Of a stretch of 64,000 nt of DNA, positions 26,358 to 34,166 are shown piece after piece. Origin of the DNA: Fluviicola sp. (GTDB lineage Bacteria; Bacteroidota; Bacteroidia; Flavobacteriales_D; Crocinitomicaceae); the NCBI GenBank assembly GCA_029866325.1, contig JARWZO010000028.1, positions 1 through 64,000 on the forward strand, written 5' to 3'. Position 1 is the stretch's first letter; every line of letters begins with the position of its first letter. Both the position numbers and the translations under genes were made by a program. The notes beneath the pieces were generated by a model. That model worked only from the letters and a program-made list of their open reading frames with translations. It ran no database searches and was not told where the DNA came from.

Positions 26358-29300
26358 TAAGAGTTCATTCAACTCTTGGGTCCAGGCAGTTATGTTAGAA
26401 AGAACTTCTTCTTGACTGATCTTCTGCCGATTTTCAACAAATTTTGTCACAGTTTGACAAATGGGTTTATATTTTTTTTCGCTCAAAGTACTAGACAATT
26501 CTTGTAAAGAAGCTTTGATATTAGTAGCTAGTTTGGTTTCTTTTTTATCTAATAACTGTTTTTCATATGGCTTTTGACGATTAAGATAAGTGCGGTACTG
26601 TTGCAATCTCCATATATCATACATCATGGTTATGTATGCGTCAGTCTCCTGTTGACTTTCTAATGGTTCGAAGAATATTCCTTCTAAAACATCTAGAGGA
26701 ACTTTATCTAACTCAATAGATATTGGATTTCCATAAATGCCTTGATCAAACTCTTCATCTTTTTCATAAGACATCTTAATACGTTCAAAATAGTTTCTGT
26801 GGCATCTGAACGCGCCAATGGCACGTCCATTCTTTGTATTCACAAAAGTGAACCAGTCTATCTCAGTTTCAGAAAGTCCCCTTAGGCTGATACTCATTTC
26901 TATCAAATCATTGCCATCGGACAGATCTAGGTAATCGACTCCAATAATTGCGTGCAAATTTTTATCTATTTCAAGAAGCTGATTTGGTTCTTGGAAAAAC
27001 AAATAGGATTCTGCAGAACTAATTATTGAATGTAACTGACTGATCCTTTTGAAATCTCGCTGATCAATCCATTTTAACAAAGAATCTCTAGAGTTTTTAA
27101 TAATAGCAGTATTGCCAGATGGGGTGAAAACTGCTATAAAGTACTCAAGTGCATTGAACAAACGTCTATACCATTCAAGTTCATCACAATTGATTTGATC
27201 TGTATTTACATATTGTGTTGTAAGATTGAGAATCGTATCAAAACCTTTCTGCATATTCGAAATCTCGTGTAAGGCCGATTCAAAATTGCGATAAGCCACG
27301 TTTCGCGAGTTATCGTTTTGCGGTTTTATTAACCAAACGAATTGATTAGCAAAATTGGTAATTGCTGACGACCATGTATCAATTTTCTTTAATTCCAAGG
27401 TCAATGATTCAGCAATTGAGGTCCTTTTATACTCTGGATATGTTTTTAGTAATTTGGAATAATCAATGAAGTTGGAAGAAGATTGAATTAATGGTTCCGC
27501 GGTTGCTTTAATACGTGAAGAATTATTTTCAATAATAGCTTCAAAATAACGGGTACAGATTTTTACAAATTCGAATGCGTAATTACGTTTTTTAATGATT
27601 TGCTCCTGCCATTCAAATGTAGAAGCAGCACGGTATTTATCAAGAATTGTTTTTCTCCATATCTGATTAAGATGTATTTCAAAGAAGTTGTTGATATTCT
27701 CTGGAGGCATAGCTTTTTCGGCATTTTGAAGAACAAGTTTATACATATCAATAGTAGGGAATGGCAATATGACTGCCTCTGATCTATATTTGCTGTAAAA
27801 GGGTAAAAAACTGTAAATAGTTTCTATCCTGGAAACACTGGATTCGTTCGAGGTTGTTATTTCATCATTTTCCAGCAGGTACTTTACAAGTATGTCTTCA
27901 CCCATTTCTTCAATCACAATCGAGTCTGTAATGTTCTTTAATAATGAAAAGATTTCTGATTTATTTTTTTTACAAAAAGTGAAATAGTCTTGGTCTTGGA
28001 GAATAATGAAATACTTGGATAATTCACTCACTTTTGTAAAGTCGGTATCAGAAATCAATTCTCTAAAAATACTCTCTACAAAAGGCAACTTATGTTTGAT
28101 CGGAATGCCTAATACCGTAAACCAGCCGATAAGAAAATTCAATGAATCATAGTCCTGAATGGATTCGTAATCACAAGGTAACTGATCTTCAATCGAGTCG
28201 GCAAATTTCCAAACCTCTGTTGTATTTAGATCAAATGATGAAAAGTTTTCTTTTCGTTGATTTAAGTCGCGAAAACCATTTCCTTCAACCCCGGATAATG
28301 TATTCCCTAAATTCTCAAGAATACCCAGTTTTTTGAATGGAATCATATCCATCACAAATAGATCAAGTGAGCCAGTTTCAAAAACTTCATTAAATGCAGC
28401 TTGATTTATTTTCCAATAATTATGTACATCAAAGAATAATAAGCCGTCAAGCGCTTTTACCTTCCATATGAAACTCTTTTTGGCTAGAATTGGAGCCAAT
28501 GATTTATACAATCCCTGAATCTGTTCAGTATTTCTGTCCACTGCAAGGTTAGCGAAGAAGTCGAAAACATCTGTTTGCTCAATTATCTGAAAGAGCGATA
28601 CTAACGAACCATTCAACGAAATTGTTTCATGTAAAGCATCTACAAGATGACGAGAGCGAACCGGATGTAACCCTTCAACATAATGCTCGCTAAACTTCAA
28701 ATAGTACTCATTTTCTAGTTGTTTATAGACTTCTCCGCGATCTTCTTCAAATCGGACAGTACTTTGGATGAACTCGGTTAAGCTCTGTGTAGAGATTCGG
28801 ATATTTAAGATATCTGCTAAGGAAATCAATCGAAGTATCTCTAATTTGGCTGCAGCTCCTCTTGACATTCGATTGAGCTCTTTGATTTGATGAGTTATGC
28901 GCTCCGCAATCATTTCACCTCGTGTTAATAAGAACACGTACTCAATCAACAACTTTTTCTCCTCAATAGTTTCCCAAGCCGGCTGCCATGAACTTGTGGA
29001 GTCGCTCAGTTTATTCTTTAACTGAAGTTGTTTAAAAATTTCTTCGGCCTCCTCCATTGAGAGGTAAATGTTAATGACCTGCAAACGAACTTTAGAAGCA
29101 TCACATCCGTAACGGTACCAATCCTCTTCTCTAGTAGTGACAATTACTTTCACAGGAATACCTTGTAACTGTTCAATGAGTTTACTCCAATTAGCGACCC
29201 CAGCACTAAGTCCGTCGATGACCAGAATAGGAGTTTCACCTATTTTTAACCTGGTGCATAGAAAATCAAATATGCCTGCAATTTGTGACTGATCTTCACA

Positions 29301-30275
29301 ATTCTGCAATTCGTATATACTATAGCCCTGAGCTTTCAAGTTTTGAGCTGCACACCAGGCTAAAGTAGATTTACCTTGGCCACTCGATGATTTTATTACA
29401 GTAACATCGAATGAATTTGCGCTTTCTTCAATCTGAGCTTCCCAAGTTGGGCGACGAACAGGTAACCCCTGCACAATATGATGCGGTTTAGCTGCTTTAC
29501 CTTCAAAATAGCCATCCTCCCCACTTGTTGATACCGCAGTAAACGAAATACTTCGAATCCAGTTGTATTGTATCGCCGGATTCACAATAGACTTTGAGAA
29601 AGAATCGGTTACCTCTTGAAGAATCTGAGAAAGATGAGTAAAGTCAATTATTTCACTGCTTTTCGACCAGAAAAGTATGTTATAAAATAATGCATGCAAG
29701 TAGCGGTCCTGAACTCCTTCATTTAACTGAAACCTTTCTGTCAATTGATGAATTATACTTTTACTGAGCTCATCTTCCGTATAGAACTTGTAATTAACTG
29801 CAGACAAGAATTGACTGAAATCGATTCCTTCAAGATCTATAGAGGATTCCAGAAATTTCTGTTTCCAAAATTCATCAGCACCAGGTTTGGCTTTAATCAA
29901 ATCATCTAAATGACCTTTTGAGATCTGCGCATTGTGAACGAGCAGAAATTTCGCGTTTGGATCCAACTTAAACACATCCATGAAGTTCTTTAAAACCCCC
30001 ATGTTCCAAAATCCTGATGCATCAATTGGATTAACAGAGGTTTTTAGCTGAACAAATTCGTTTCCAAGAACATTAACCACATCAACATCTTCCAATCCTT
30101 CCAACTGTATCTTTGTTTCCGATGCCTCAGTTAGTTCTAATAATGACCTGTGACAAGCGTATAACAATTGAAAACCAATTCCGCGGAGGTTAATCGCACC
30201 ACCGGTCCTTTTAGACTGTAGTGAGTTTAAATCTTCGTTCTTACTATTATTTCTTTTCTTTTTAGATTTTCCCAT
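26346..30275 (-). CDS. Avs-like antiviral protein: Cap4/DUF4297-type nuclease + STAND-like NTPase + long C-terminal region
   Basis: The 1309-residue protein has three parts. The N-terminus (about 24-130) resembles the Cap4/DUF4297 PD-(D/E)XK nuclease: GIGFQLLYA, then QLEGLEDVDV (E59, D63, D65) and VQLKTS (Q76, K78). An NTPase follows with Walker A SSSGQGKST (296-304), Walker B ILVIDG (350-355) and a sensor-like VIVTTREED (377-385). The last 800 residues are helical and probably recognise the trigger. This is the plan of Avs proteins, in which a phage protein binds the C-terminus and the nuclease degrades DNA. A tetratricopeptide repeat is not obvious by eye. The trigger is unknown. Confidence 0.75.
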   Translation of the reverse strand: MGKSKKKRNNSKNEDLNSLQSKRTGGAINLRGIGFQLLYACHRSLLELTEASETKIQLEGLEDVDVVNVLGNEFVQLKTSVNPIDASGFWNMGVLKNFMDVFKLDPNAKFLLVHNAQISKGHLDDLIKAKPGADEFWKQKFLESSIDLEGIDFSQFLSAVNYKFYTEDELSKSIIHQLTERFQLNEGVQDRYLHALFYNILFWSKSSEIIDFTHLSQILQEVTDSFSKSIVNPAIQYNWIRSISFTAVSTSGEDGYFEGKAAKPHHIVQGLPVRRPTWEAQIEESANSFDVTVIKSSSGQGKSTLAWCAAQNLKAQGYSIYELQNCEDQSQIAGIFDFLCTRLKIGETPILVIDGLSAGVANWSKLIEQLQGIPVKVIVTTREEDWYRYGCDASKVRLQVINIYLSMEEAEEIFKQLQLKNKLSDSTSSWQPAWETIEEKKLLIEYVFLLTRGEMIAERITHQIKELNRMSRGAAAKLEILRLISLADILNIRISTQSLTEFIQSTVRFEEDRGEVYKQLENEYYLKFSEHYVEGLHPVRSRHLVDALHETISLNGSLVSLFQIIEQTDVFDFFANLAVDRNTEQIQGLYKSLAPILAKKSFIWKVKALDGLLFFDVHNYWKINQAAFNEVFETGSLDLFVMDMIPFKKLGILENLGNTLSGVEGNGFRDLNQRKENFSSFDLNTTEVWKFADSIEDQLPCDYESIQDYDSLNFLIGWFTVLGIPIKHKLPFVESIFRELISDTDFTKVSELSKYFIILQDQDYFTFCKKNKSEIFSLLKNITDSIVIEEMGEDILVKYLLENDEITTSNESSVSRIETIYSFLPFYSKYRSEAVILPFPTIDMYKLVLQNAEKAMPPENINNFFEIHLNQIWRKTILDKYRAASTFEWQEQIIKKRNYAFEFVKICTRYFEAIIENNSSRIKATAEPLIQSSSNFIDYSKLLKTYPEYKRTSIAESLTLELKKIDTWSSAITNFANQFVWLIKPQNDNSRNVAYRNFESALHEISNMQKGFDTILNLTTQYVNTDQINCDELEWYRRLFNALEYFIAVFTPSGNTAIIKNSRDSLLKWIDQRDFKRISQLHSIISSAESYLFFQEPNQLLEIDKNLHAIIGVDYLDLSDGNDLIEMSISLRGLSETEIDWFTFVNTKNGRAIGAFRCHRNYFERIKMSYEKDEEFDQGIYGNPISIELDKVPLDVLEGIFFEPLESQQETDAYITMMYDIWRLQQYRTYLNRQKPYEKQLLDKKETKLATNIKASLQELSSTLSEKKYKPICQTVTKFVENRQKISQEEVLSNITAWTQELNELLLSN

Positions 30276-30323
30276 TCTAATGCGTTGTGGTTAAAGTCAA
30301 GACGAAAGTTAATCATCTTATCC

Positions 30324-30331
30324 CAAAAATA
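30324..30331 (-). promoter_or_regulatory. -7 box of the Avs-like gene
   Basis: TATTTTTG on the minus strand matches TAnnTTTG exactly, about 50 nt before ATG 30275. No clear -33 element is seen. Confidence 0.45.
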
Positions 30332-30383
30332 TTCTGTAAAAACTTAAAGCTTATGAACTGCGAAGAATTATTCGTAGCCTTAT

Positions 30384-31445
30384 TTAGTCGACCAATTCCT
30401 CTTCCTCATTTTGAGTTACTGGCGATGAGCTCGATTCAGTATGCAACGAGGTCTGACCAGTATTGGCTTTAACTAACTCTCGTTTCAACTTCATAGGAAC
30501 ATGCCCGTCAACCTTTTGGATAAAGCCCATAATTAACTTATAGAATGCCTTATTTCGAATGAAAATATTCGCTTCTTCTTTCGAAATATGAAATTCATCT
30601 TCATTAACAGAAGAGAACGTTTGTTTTAAGCTATCCTGATCACCTGAGAGCATTGCAAAAAGCAATTTGATTCCCCCTGCTTTTGAAAAAACGGTCTTTC
30701 TTAGATTTGCAACTGATAGAAACTTGGCCATTATCCAGTTTACGGTTTTATCGCTATAAAAATCTCGAAAGTCATCCTGAGTAAAGGGGGTTTTGGGTTT
30801 TAAACTATTATTAATCAGTTTAACGAGAAATTCAGGAACTTCACTGATCAGATCACTATCCTCTTCCAGTTCTTTTACCCCTTTTAGATGTTTATCCAAA
30901 ACCTTCCTCACGCTTCTTCTTTCCTTACGAGGAAGATGTTTAACGGTATCTAAAATAATTTCTTCAATCGTTTCCAATAACTCATCCAGCACCGGAATGA
31001 TAATCTCTTTGCTGACATCATTTTCAATAATTCGACTCTGTAAAATAGGAGTGAATACTTCTTTATTAGTTTTGTTAAAGCTATCCAAAGAACCTTCCAA
31101 TTTATGGAAGAGTGCAATATCTATTTCTTTCAGATTTTCAATAGATAAAAGAAATGATTTGTTCATTTTCTTCAACTTCCTTTGATCTACACTAAAGAAC
31201 TTCTCGGCTAATTCAGGTACTTGATAAATTGCAGAATTGGTAGGATCATTACTTTTTAGGAATCGCTCAAGTTTGGCGTATTCATTCCAAATTAAAAGTA
31301 AATCAGAAACCGTGAGTCGTATTTTCTTATAATGCTCCTGATTGAGATCAAACCGTTTCTGTCTCATTCCGAACCAATAAGTAACAGCGGCTCCGACAAT
31401 TGCCGTAGGGGCAAGTAAATTGTATGTTTCCTTCAAAAAGTCCAT
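30384..31445 (-). CDS. Membrane-anchored protein of unknown function (second gene of a pair)
   Basis: The 353-residue protein has one N-terminal membrane helix (LLAPTAIVGAAVTYWFGM) followed by a basic stop (RQKR), so the rest faces the cytoplasm. The soluble part is helical, with a Lys/Arg-rich middle (HLPRKERRSVRKVLDKHLKG) and an acidic tail. No enzyme motif is recognised. It starts 5 bp after the stop of the 392-residue gene, and the two surely form one operon. In the middle of defence cargo a membrane-anchored partner could be an abortive-infection effector, but this is inference from location. Confidence 0.5.
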   Translation of the reverse strand: MDFLKETYNLLAPTAIVGAAVTYWFGMRQKRFDLNQEHYKKIRLTVSDLLLIWNEYAKLERFLKSNDPTNSAIYQVPELAEKFFSVDQRKLKKMNKSFLLSIENLKEIDIALFHKLEGSLDSFNKTNKEVFTPILQSRIIENDVSKEIIIPVLDELLETIEEIILDTVKHLPRKERRSVRKVLDKHLKGVKELEEDSDLISEVPEFLVKLINNSLKPKTPFTQDDFRDFYSDKTVNWIMAKFLSVANLRKTVFSKAGGIKLLFAMLSGDQDSLKQTFSSVNEDEFHISKEEANIFIRNKAFYKLIMGFIQKVDGHVPMKLKRELVKANTGQTSLHTESSSSPVTQNEEEELVD

Positions 31446-31450
31446 TCTTA

Positions 31451-32629
31451 CTACAATAAGGTGAATATCTCTTCCTGACTTAATTCAAAAAAATGTGGAT
31501 CCCCGACATTGTAGCGAATGTAATAATCACAGGTGTAGCACTTTACCCAATCAATATTAATGATTTCTCCTTCATGAAAAAAATCATCCATCGAATGGCG
31601 ATAATGTACCAAAGAATCTAATCCACAGCAGGGGCATCCTAATATCCTCTTGAAATCCGGATGCAATTTCTCAGCATTTGCAAATCGCATTCCTCTTCCA
31701 TTCACATCATTATAATTGAGTTCGTAAGTTGCTTTATTGTTGCGAGTATATAAATTCATGTTGAGATTAGCCCTGCCAAGTTCTTTGAGGTGACCTAAAT
31801 ACAATAACAAAACGAAATTCCTATGCTGTTCTTTTTTTTGTCTTAAATCCTTGAAATCAAACTGGATTCTTGTAATGTGATCAAGTAAATCAATACCGGT
31901 AACTGTCTTTAAATAAAACATTGACTTTCCCAACTCTCCTTTTCTAGCTTCAATGATTTGTTGGACAATAGGTATTATTCTTTGTGAGATCATATAATCC
32001 AAAAACCATAAAGAAGGAAGTTTGTTTCCATTATGGAGAATTCGATCTCTATACCATGAAAGCAAATGCAGTGTCGTTTGATATTGCTTGGAATCTAGAA
32101 AAGAATATTGATTAATTATTCTCCGGAACTTTTTAACTATTGGATCAGGATCAGATTCTTTTTCCAATTCAATTAAACCATAAAACCTATCCAGGGAATC
32201 TCTAAATGTTGCTGACAGATATTTATTGTTATGTTTTTTAGGTTTAAAAGTGTTATCCCGAATTTTTGAAATTAAGGCCTTTGCTCTATTTCCATTTCCC
32301 GTTTTGGAATGGGTATAAGTCAACTTTGGGCTAGTTTTCCTGAGTAAATCCTTTAAAAACAACTCAAAAAATCGTTCGAAGGCAATTATTGTAAGCACGG
32401 TATTATCCTGATCCAGGTATTGATCATTCAATTTCCTGTTATACACGTATGACATTCCCATGGAGTATTCTTCATAGAAACGACTTTGAGTTTGAAAGGT
32501 GTTGAAATAATAACTAAACGCATGACGTAACGAATCATAGTAGTATTCCGGTATACGTTTAGTTTTACCCCTATTAGATACTCTGATTTCATTCTTTTCG
32601 GCAAGATTGATCAATTGATTAATGTTCAT
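31451..32629 (-). CDS. Protein with C-terminal zinc-ribbon-like cysteines (first gene of a pair)
   Basis: The 392-residue protein is mostly helical and Tyr/Phe/Arg-rich, and ends in a metal-binding-type module: GCPCCG, a His-rich spacer (HYRHSMDDFFH), then CYTCDYY. Cys pairs 45 residues apart suggest a zinc ribbon. Around residues 190-230 a segment with RDRILHNGNK recalls the RxxxxH motif of HEPN ribonucleases: R-D-R-I-L-H fits Rx4H. The HEPN reading is tentative, but would make this gene the toxin-like partner of the membrane protein behind it. Confidence 0.5.
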   Translation of the reverse strand: MNINQLINLAEKNEIRVSNRGKTKRIPEYYYDSLRHAFSYYFNTFQTQSRFYEEYSMGMSYVYNRKLNDQYLDQDNTVLTIIAFERFFELFLKDLLRKTSPKLTYTHSKTGNGNRAKALISKIRDNTFKPKKHNNKYLSATFRDSLDRFYGLIELEKESDPDPIVKKFRRIINQYSFLDSKQYQTTLHLLSWYRDRILHNGNKLPSLWFLDYMISQRIIPIVQQIIEARKGELGKSMFYLKTVTGIDLLDHITRIQFDFKDLRQKKEQHRNFVLLLYLGHLKELGRANLNMNLYTRNNKATYELNYNDVNGRGMRFANAEKLHPDFKRILGCPCCGLDSLVHYRHSMDDFFHEGEIINIDWVKCYTCDYYIRYNVGDPHFFELSQEEIFTLL

Positions 32630-32752
32630 AAATAGAGGCCTTACTAATTGTAAGCATGAAGATAATAAACATTCAATGATCTTAGTATCTCATGTTCAAA
32701 AGTCGGAAAGCTCCCTTTACATTGATTGCAGAGAATGTACAATTTTAATGCT

Positions 32753-33538
32753 TCACTGCTTTCTAATCAATTCCGTAATCGCTACTTTTTCCCCAGGTGC
32801 ATTCAACAGAATAATGGTGTCTTTTGAAACATGGAATATCTCATAATCCAAGGATATTCCGTTTTTGTGCATTGCATGAAGGAAACCGTCCACTTTATAT
32901 TCTCCATCTACTCTGAGAGCAGCATCCCCAAAGTTGTCATAATATGGAGCCCACAGTTGGAATGATCCGTTCTTTCCAAAGATCATTGATGTTTGTCGTT
33001 CACCTTCAATATCCCAGGTTCCAATAAACTCTTGGCAAACCTCATTTTTAAACGTGAGCTGAAATGAGTCCTTTGAATCGTCCAAATAACAGGTCCATTT
33101 CCCTGTAGGTTTACCTTTTTCGAAATATGATTCGCGAAGTTTCTTCCCGGTACCAGTGAAGTATTGTTGTTTTCCATCTAGAACCCCATTAGAGAAGTTT
33201 TCACGGGATAAAATGACTCCATTTGGTAACTTTGTCTCCTGCTGGCCATCAAGCTTTCCATTGTTGTAGTTGTTGGTATGGATTTGACCGTTTTCTGCAT
33301 AAAAAACGCAACTTCCATGAAGTGAATCAGCCTGGTAATGTAACTCCGCAATCTTCTTGCCGGCAGCATCCCATTCAACGTATTCTCCGTCCTTTATTTT
33401 TTGTCCGGAATCATCTGTGTAGTATTCGTAACGCTTAAGAAGCTTGCCAGTTGTTGGGTCTTGTATTTCTTCAATATCATTGCCACAAGAAGTTAGGAAT
33501 AGTGTTAGTGCAATTAGTGGTAAAAAGGTTGTTTTCAT
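32753..33538 (-). CDS. MORN-repeat lipoprotein
   Basis: The 261-residue protein opens with MKTTFLPLIALTLFLTSC, a lipoprotein signal with Cys at residue 18. At least five MORN/YwqK-type repeats follow (DGEYVEWDAAGKKIAELHY; GKLDGQQETKLPNG; GVLDGKQQYFTGTGKKL; GKPTGKWTCYLDD). The C-terminal 90 residues look like a separate beta domain. Databases often label this family a YwqK antitoxin, without good support. Its start codon overlaps the stop of the IS3 OrfA-like gene (ATGA), an unusual partner. Confidence 0.7.
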   Translation of the reverse strand: MKTTFLPLIALTLFLTSCGNDIEEIQDPTTGKLLKRYEYYTDDSGQKIKDGEYVEWDAAGKKIAELHYQADSLHGSCVFYAENGQIHTNNYNNGKLDGQQETKLPNGVILSRENFSNGVLDGKQQYFTGTGKKLRESYFEKGKPTGKWTCYLDDSKDSFQLTFKNEVCQEFIGTWDIEGERQTSMIFGKNGSFQLWAPYYDNFGDAALRVDGEYKVDGFLHAMHKNGISLDYEIFHVSKDTIILLNAPGEKVAITELIRKQ

Positions 33539-33816
33539 TTTTCTAAGAATTTTGCTAGTTCGTAATTATGAGCTGAAAGATTGATGTATAATCGACGAAG
33601 TGTTTGATTCTCGCTTTCTGCACTTTGATTTGATCCGTTGGATTCGATTAAAACAGAGTGTTTCTCTTCGATACCTGAAAGACTTCGTTTCCAAGAATAA
33701 TATGTCGGAATGCTTATTCTGTATCTCTTGCAAATTTCTCGAACTGTAATCCCTTCAAGATCTCTTTCGTTCAAAATTTGTCTTTTCTTTTCGTCAGTGA
33801 AATTGGATGATCTCAT
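33535..33816 (-). CDS. IS3-type OrfA-like helix-turn-helix protein, orphan
   Basis: The 93-residue protein contains the HTH_Tnp_1 pattern DEKKRQILNERDLEGITVREICKRYRISIPTYYSWKRSLSG. No OrfB or integrase follows, so it is a remnant of an IS3 element or a domesticated DNA-binding protein. ATG 33816 is preceded by a -7 box; a GTG one codon earlier is also open. It overlaps the lipoprotein gene by 4 bp, which suggests a retained cotranscribed gene and not a random scar. Confidence 0.65.
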   Translation of the reverse strand: MRSSNFTDEKKRQILNERDLEGITVREICKRYRISIPTYYSWKRSLSGIEEKHSVLIESNGSNQSAESENQTLRRLYINLSAHNYELAKFLEK

Positions 33817-33831
33817 CACTCATTTTGGTTT

Positions 33832-33839
33832 CAAATATA
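33832..33839 (-). promoter_or_regulatory. -7 box of the OrfA-like/lipoprotein operon
   Basis: TATATTTG on the minus strand matches the consensus exactly, 15 nt before ATG 33816. It lies in the 93-bp gap shared with the divergent XRE gene. Confidence 0.45.
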
Positions 33840-33909
33840 AAAAATATACTGATAAGCTGTTAGTTTATGAGCGGTTGACCGATAAGTATTCAGAATGTTC
33901 CTTTGTTTT

Positions 33910-34158
33910 ATGAATAAAGAACCAGCAAATTTGGTCAAACATAATGAAGCTCTCAAGAAACTTGGAACGCGTCTCAAAGAGATTCGTATTAGTAAGGGTT
34001 ACAAAAGTGCTGAAGCTGCAGCCCTTGAATTAAAAGTAAATAGGGTTCAATATGCACGATATGAAGCAGGAAAGAATATTGAATACTTAACATTGTTTGA
34101 TTTACTGGAGAAGATGGGCGTCTCCGTTACTGAGTTTTTTTCAACAGGGTTTGATTAG
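33910..34158 (+). CDS. XRE-family helix-turn-helix regulator
   Basis: The 82-residue protein has one XRE domain: LGTRLKEIRISKGYKSAEAAALELKVNRVQYARYEAGKNIEYLTLFDLLEKMGV, the usual five helices and no extra domain. ATG 33910 is preferred to 33895 because TTCCTTTG (33897-33904), close to a -7 box, lies between them. It precedes the TnsE-like gene by 8 bp and probably controls that gene and perhaps the divergent operon. Confidence 0.8.
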   Translation: MNKEPANLVKHNEALKKLGTRLKEIRISKGYKSAEAAALELKVNRVQYARYEAGKNIEYLTLFDLLEKMGVSVTEFFSTGFD

Positions 34159-34166
34159 TCAACTTC

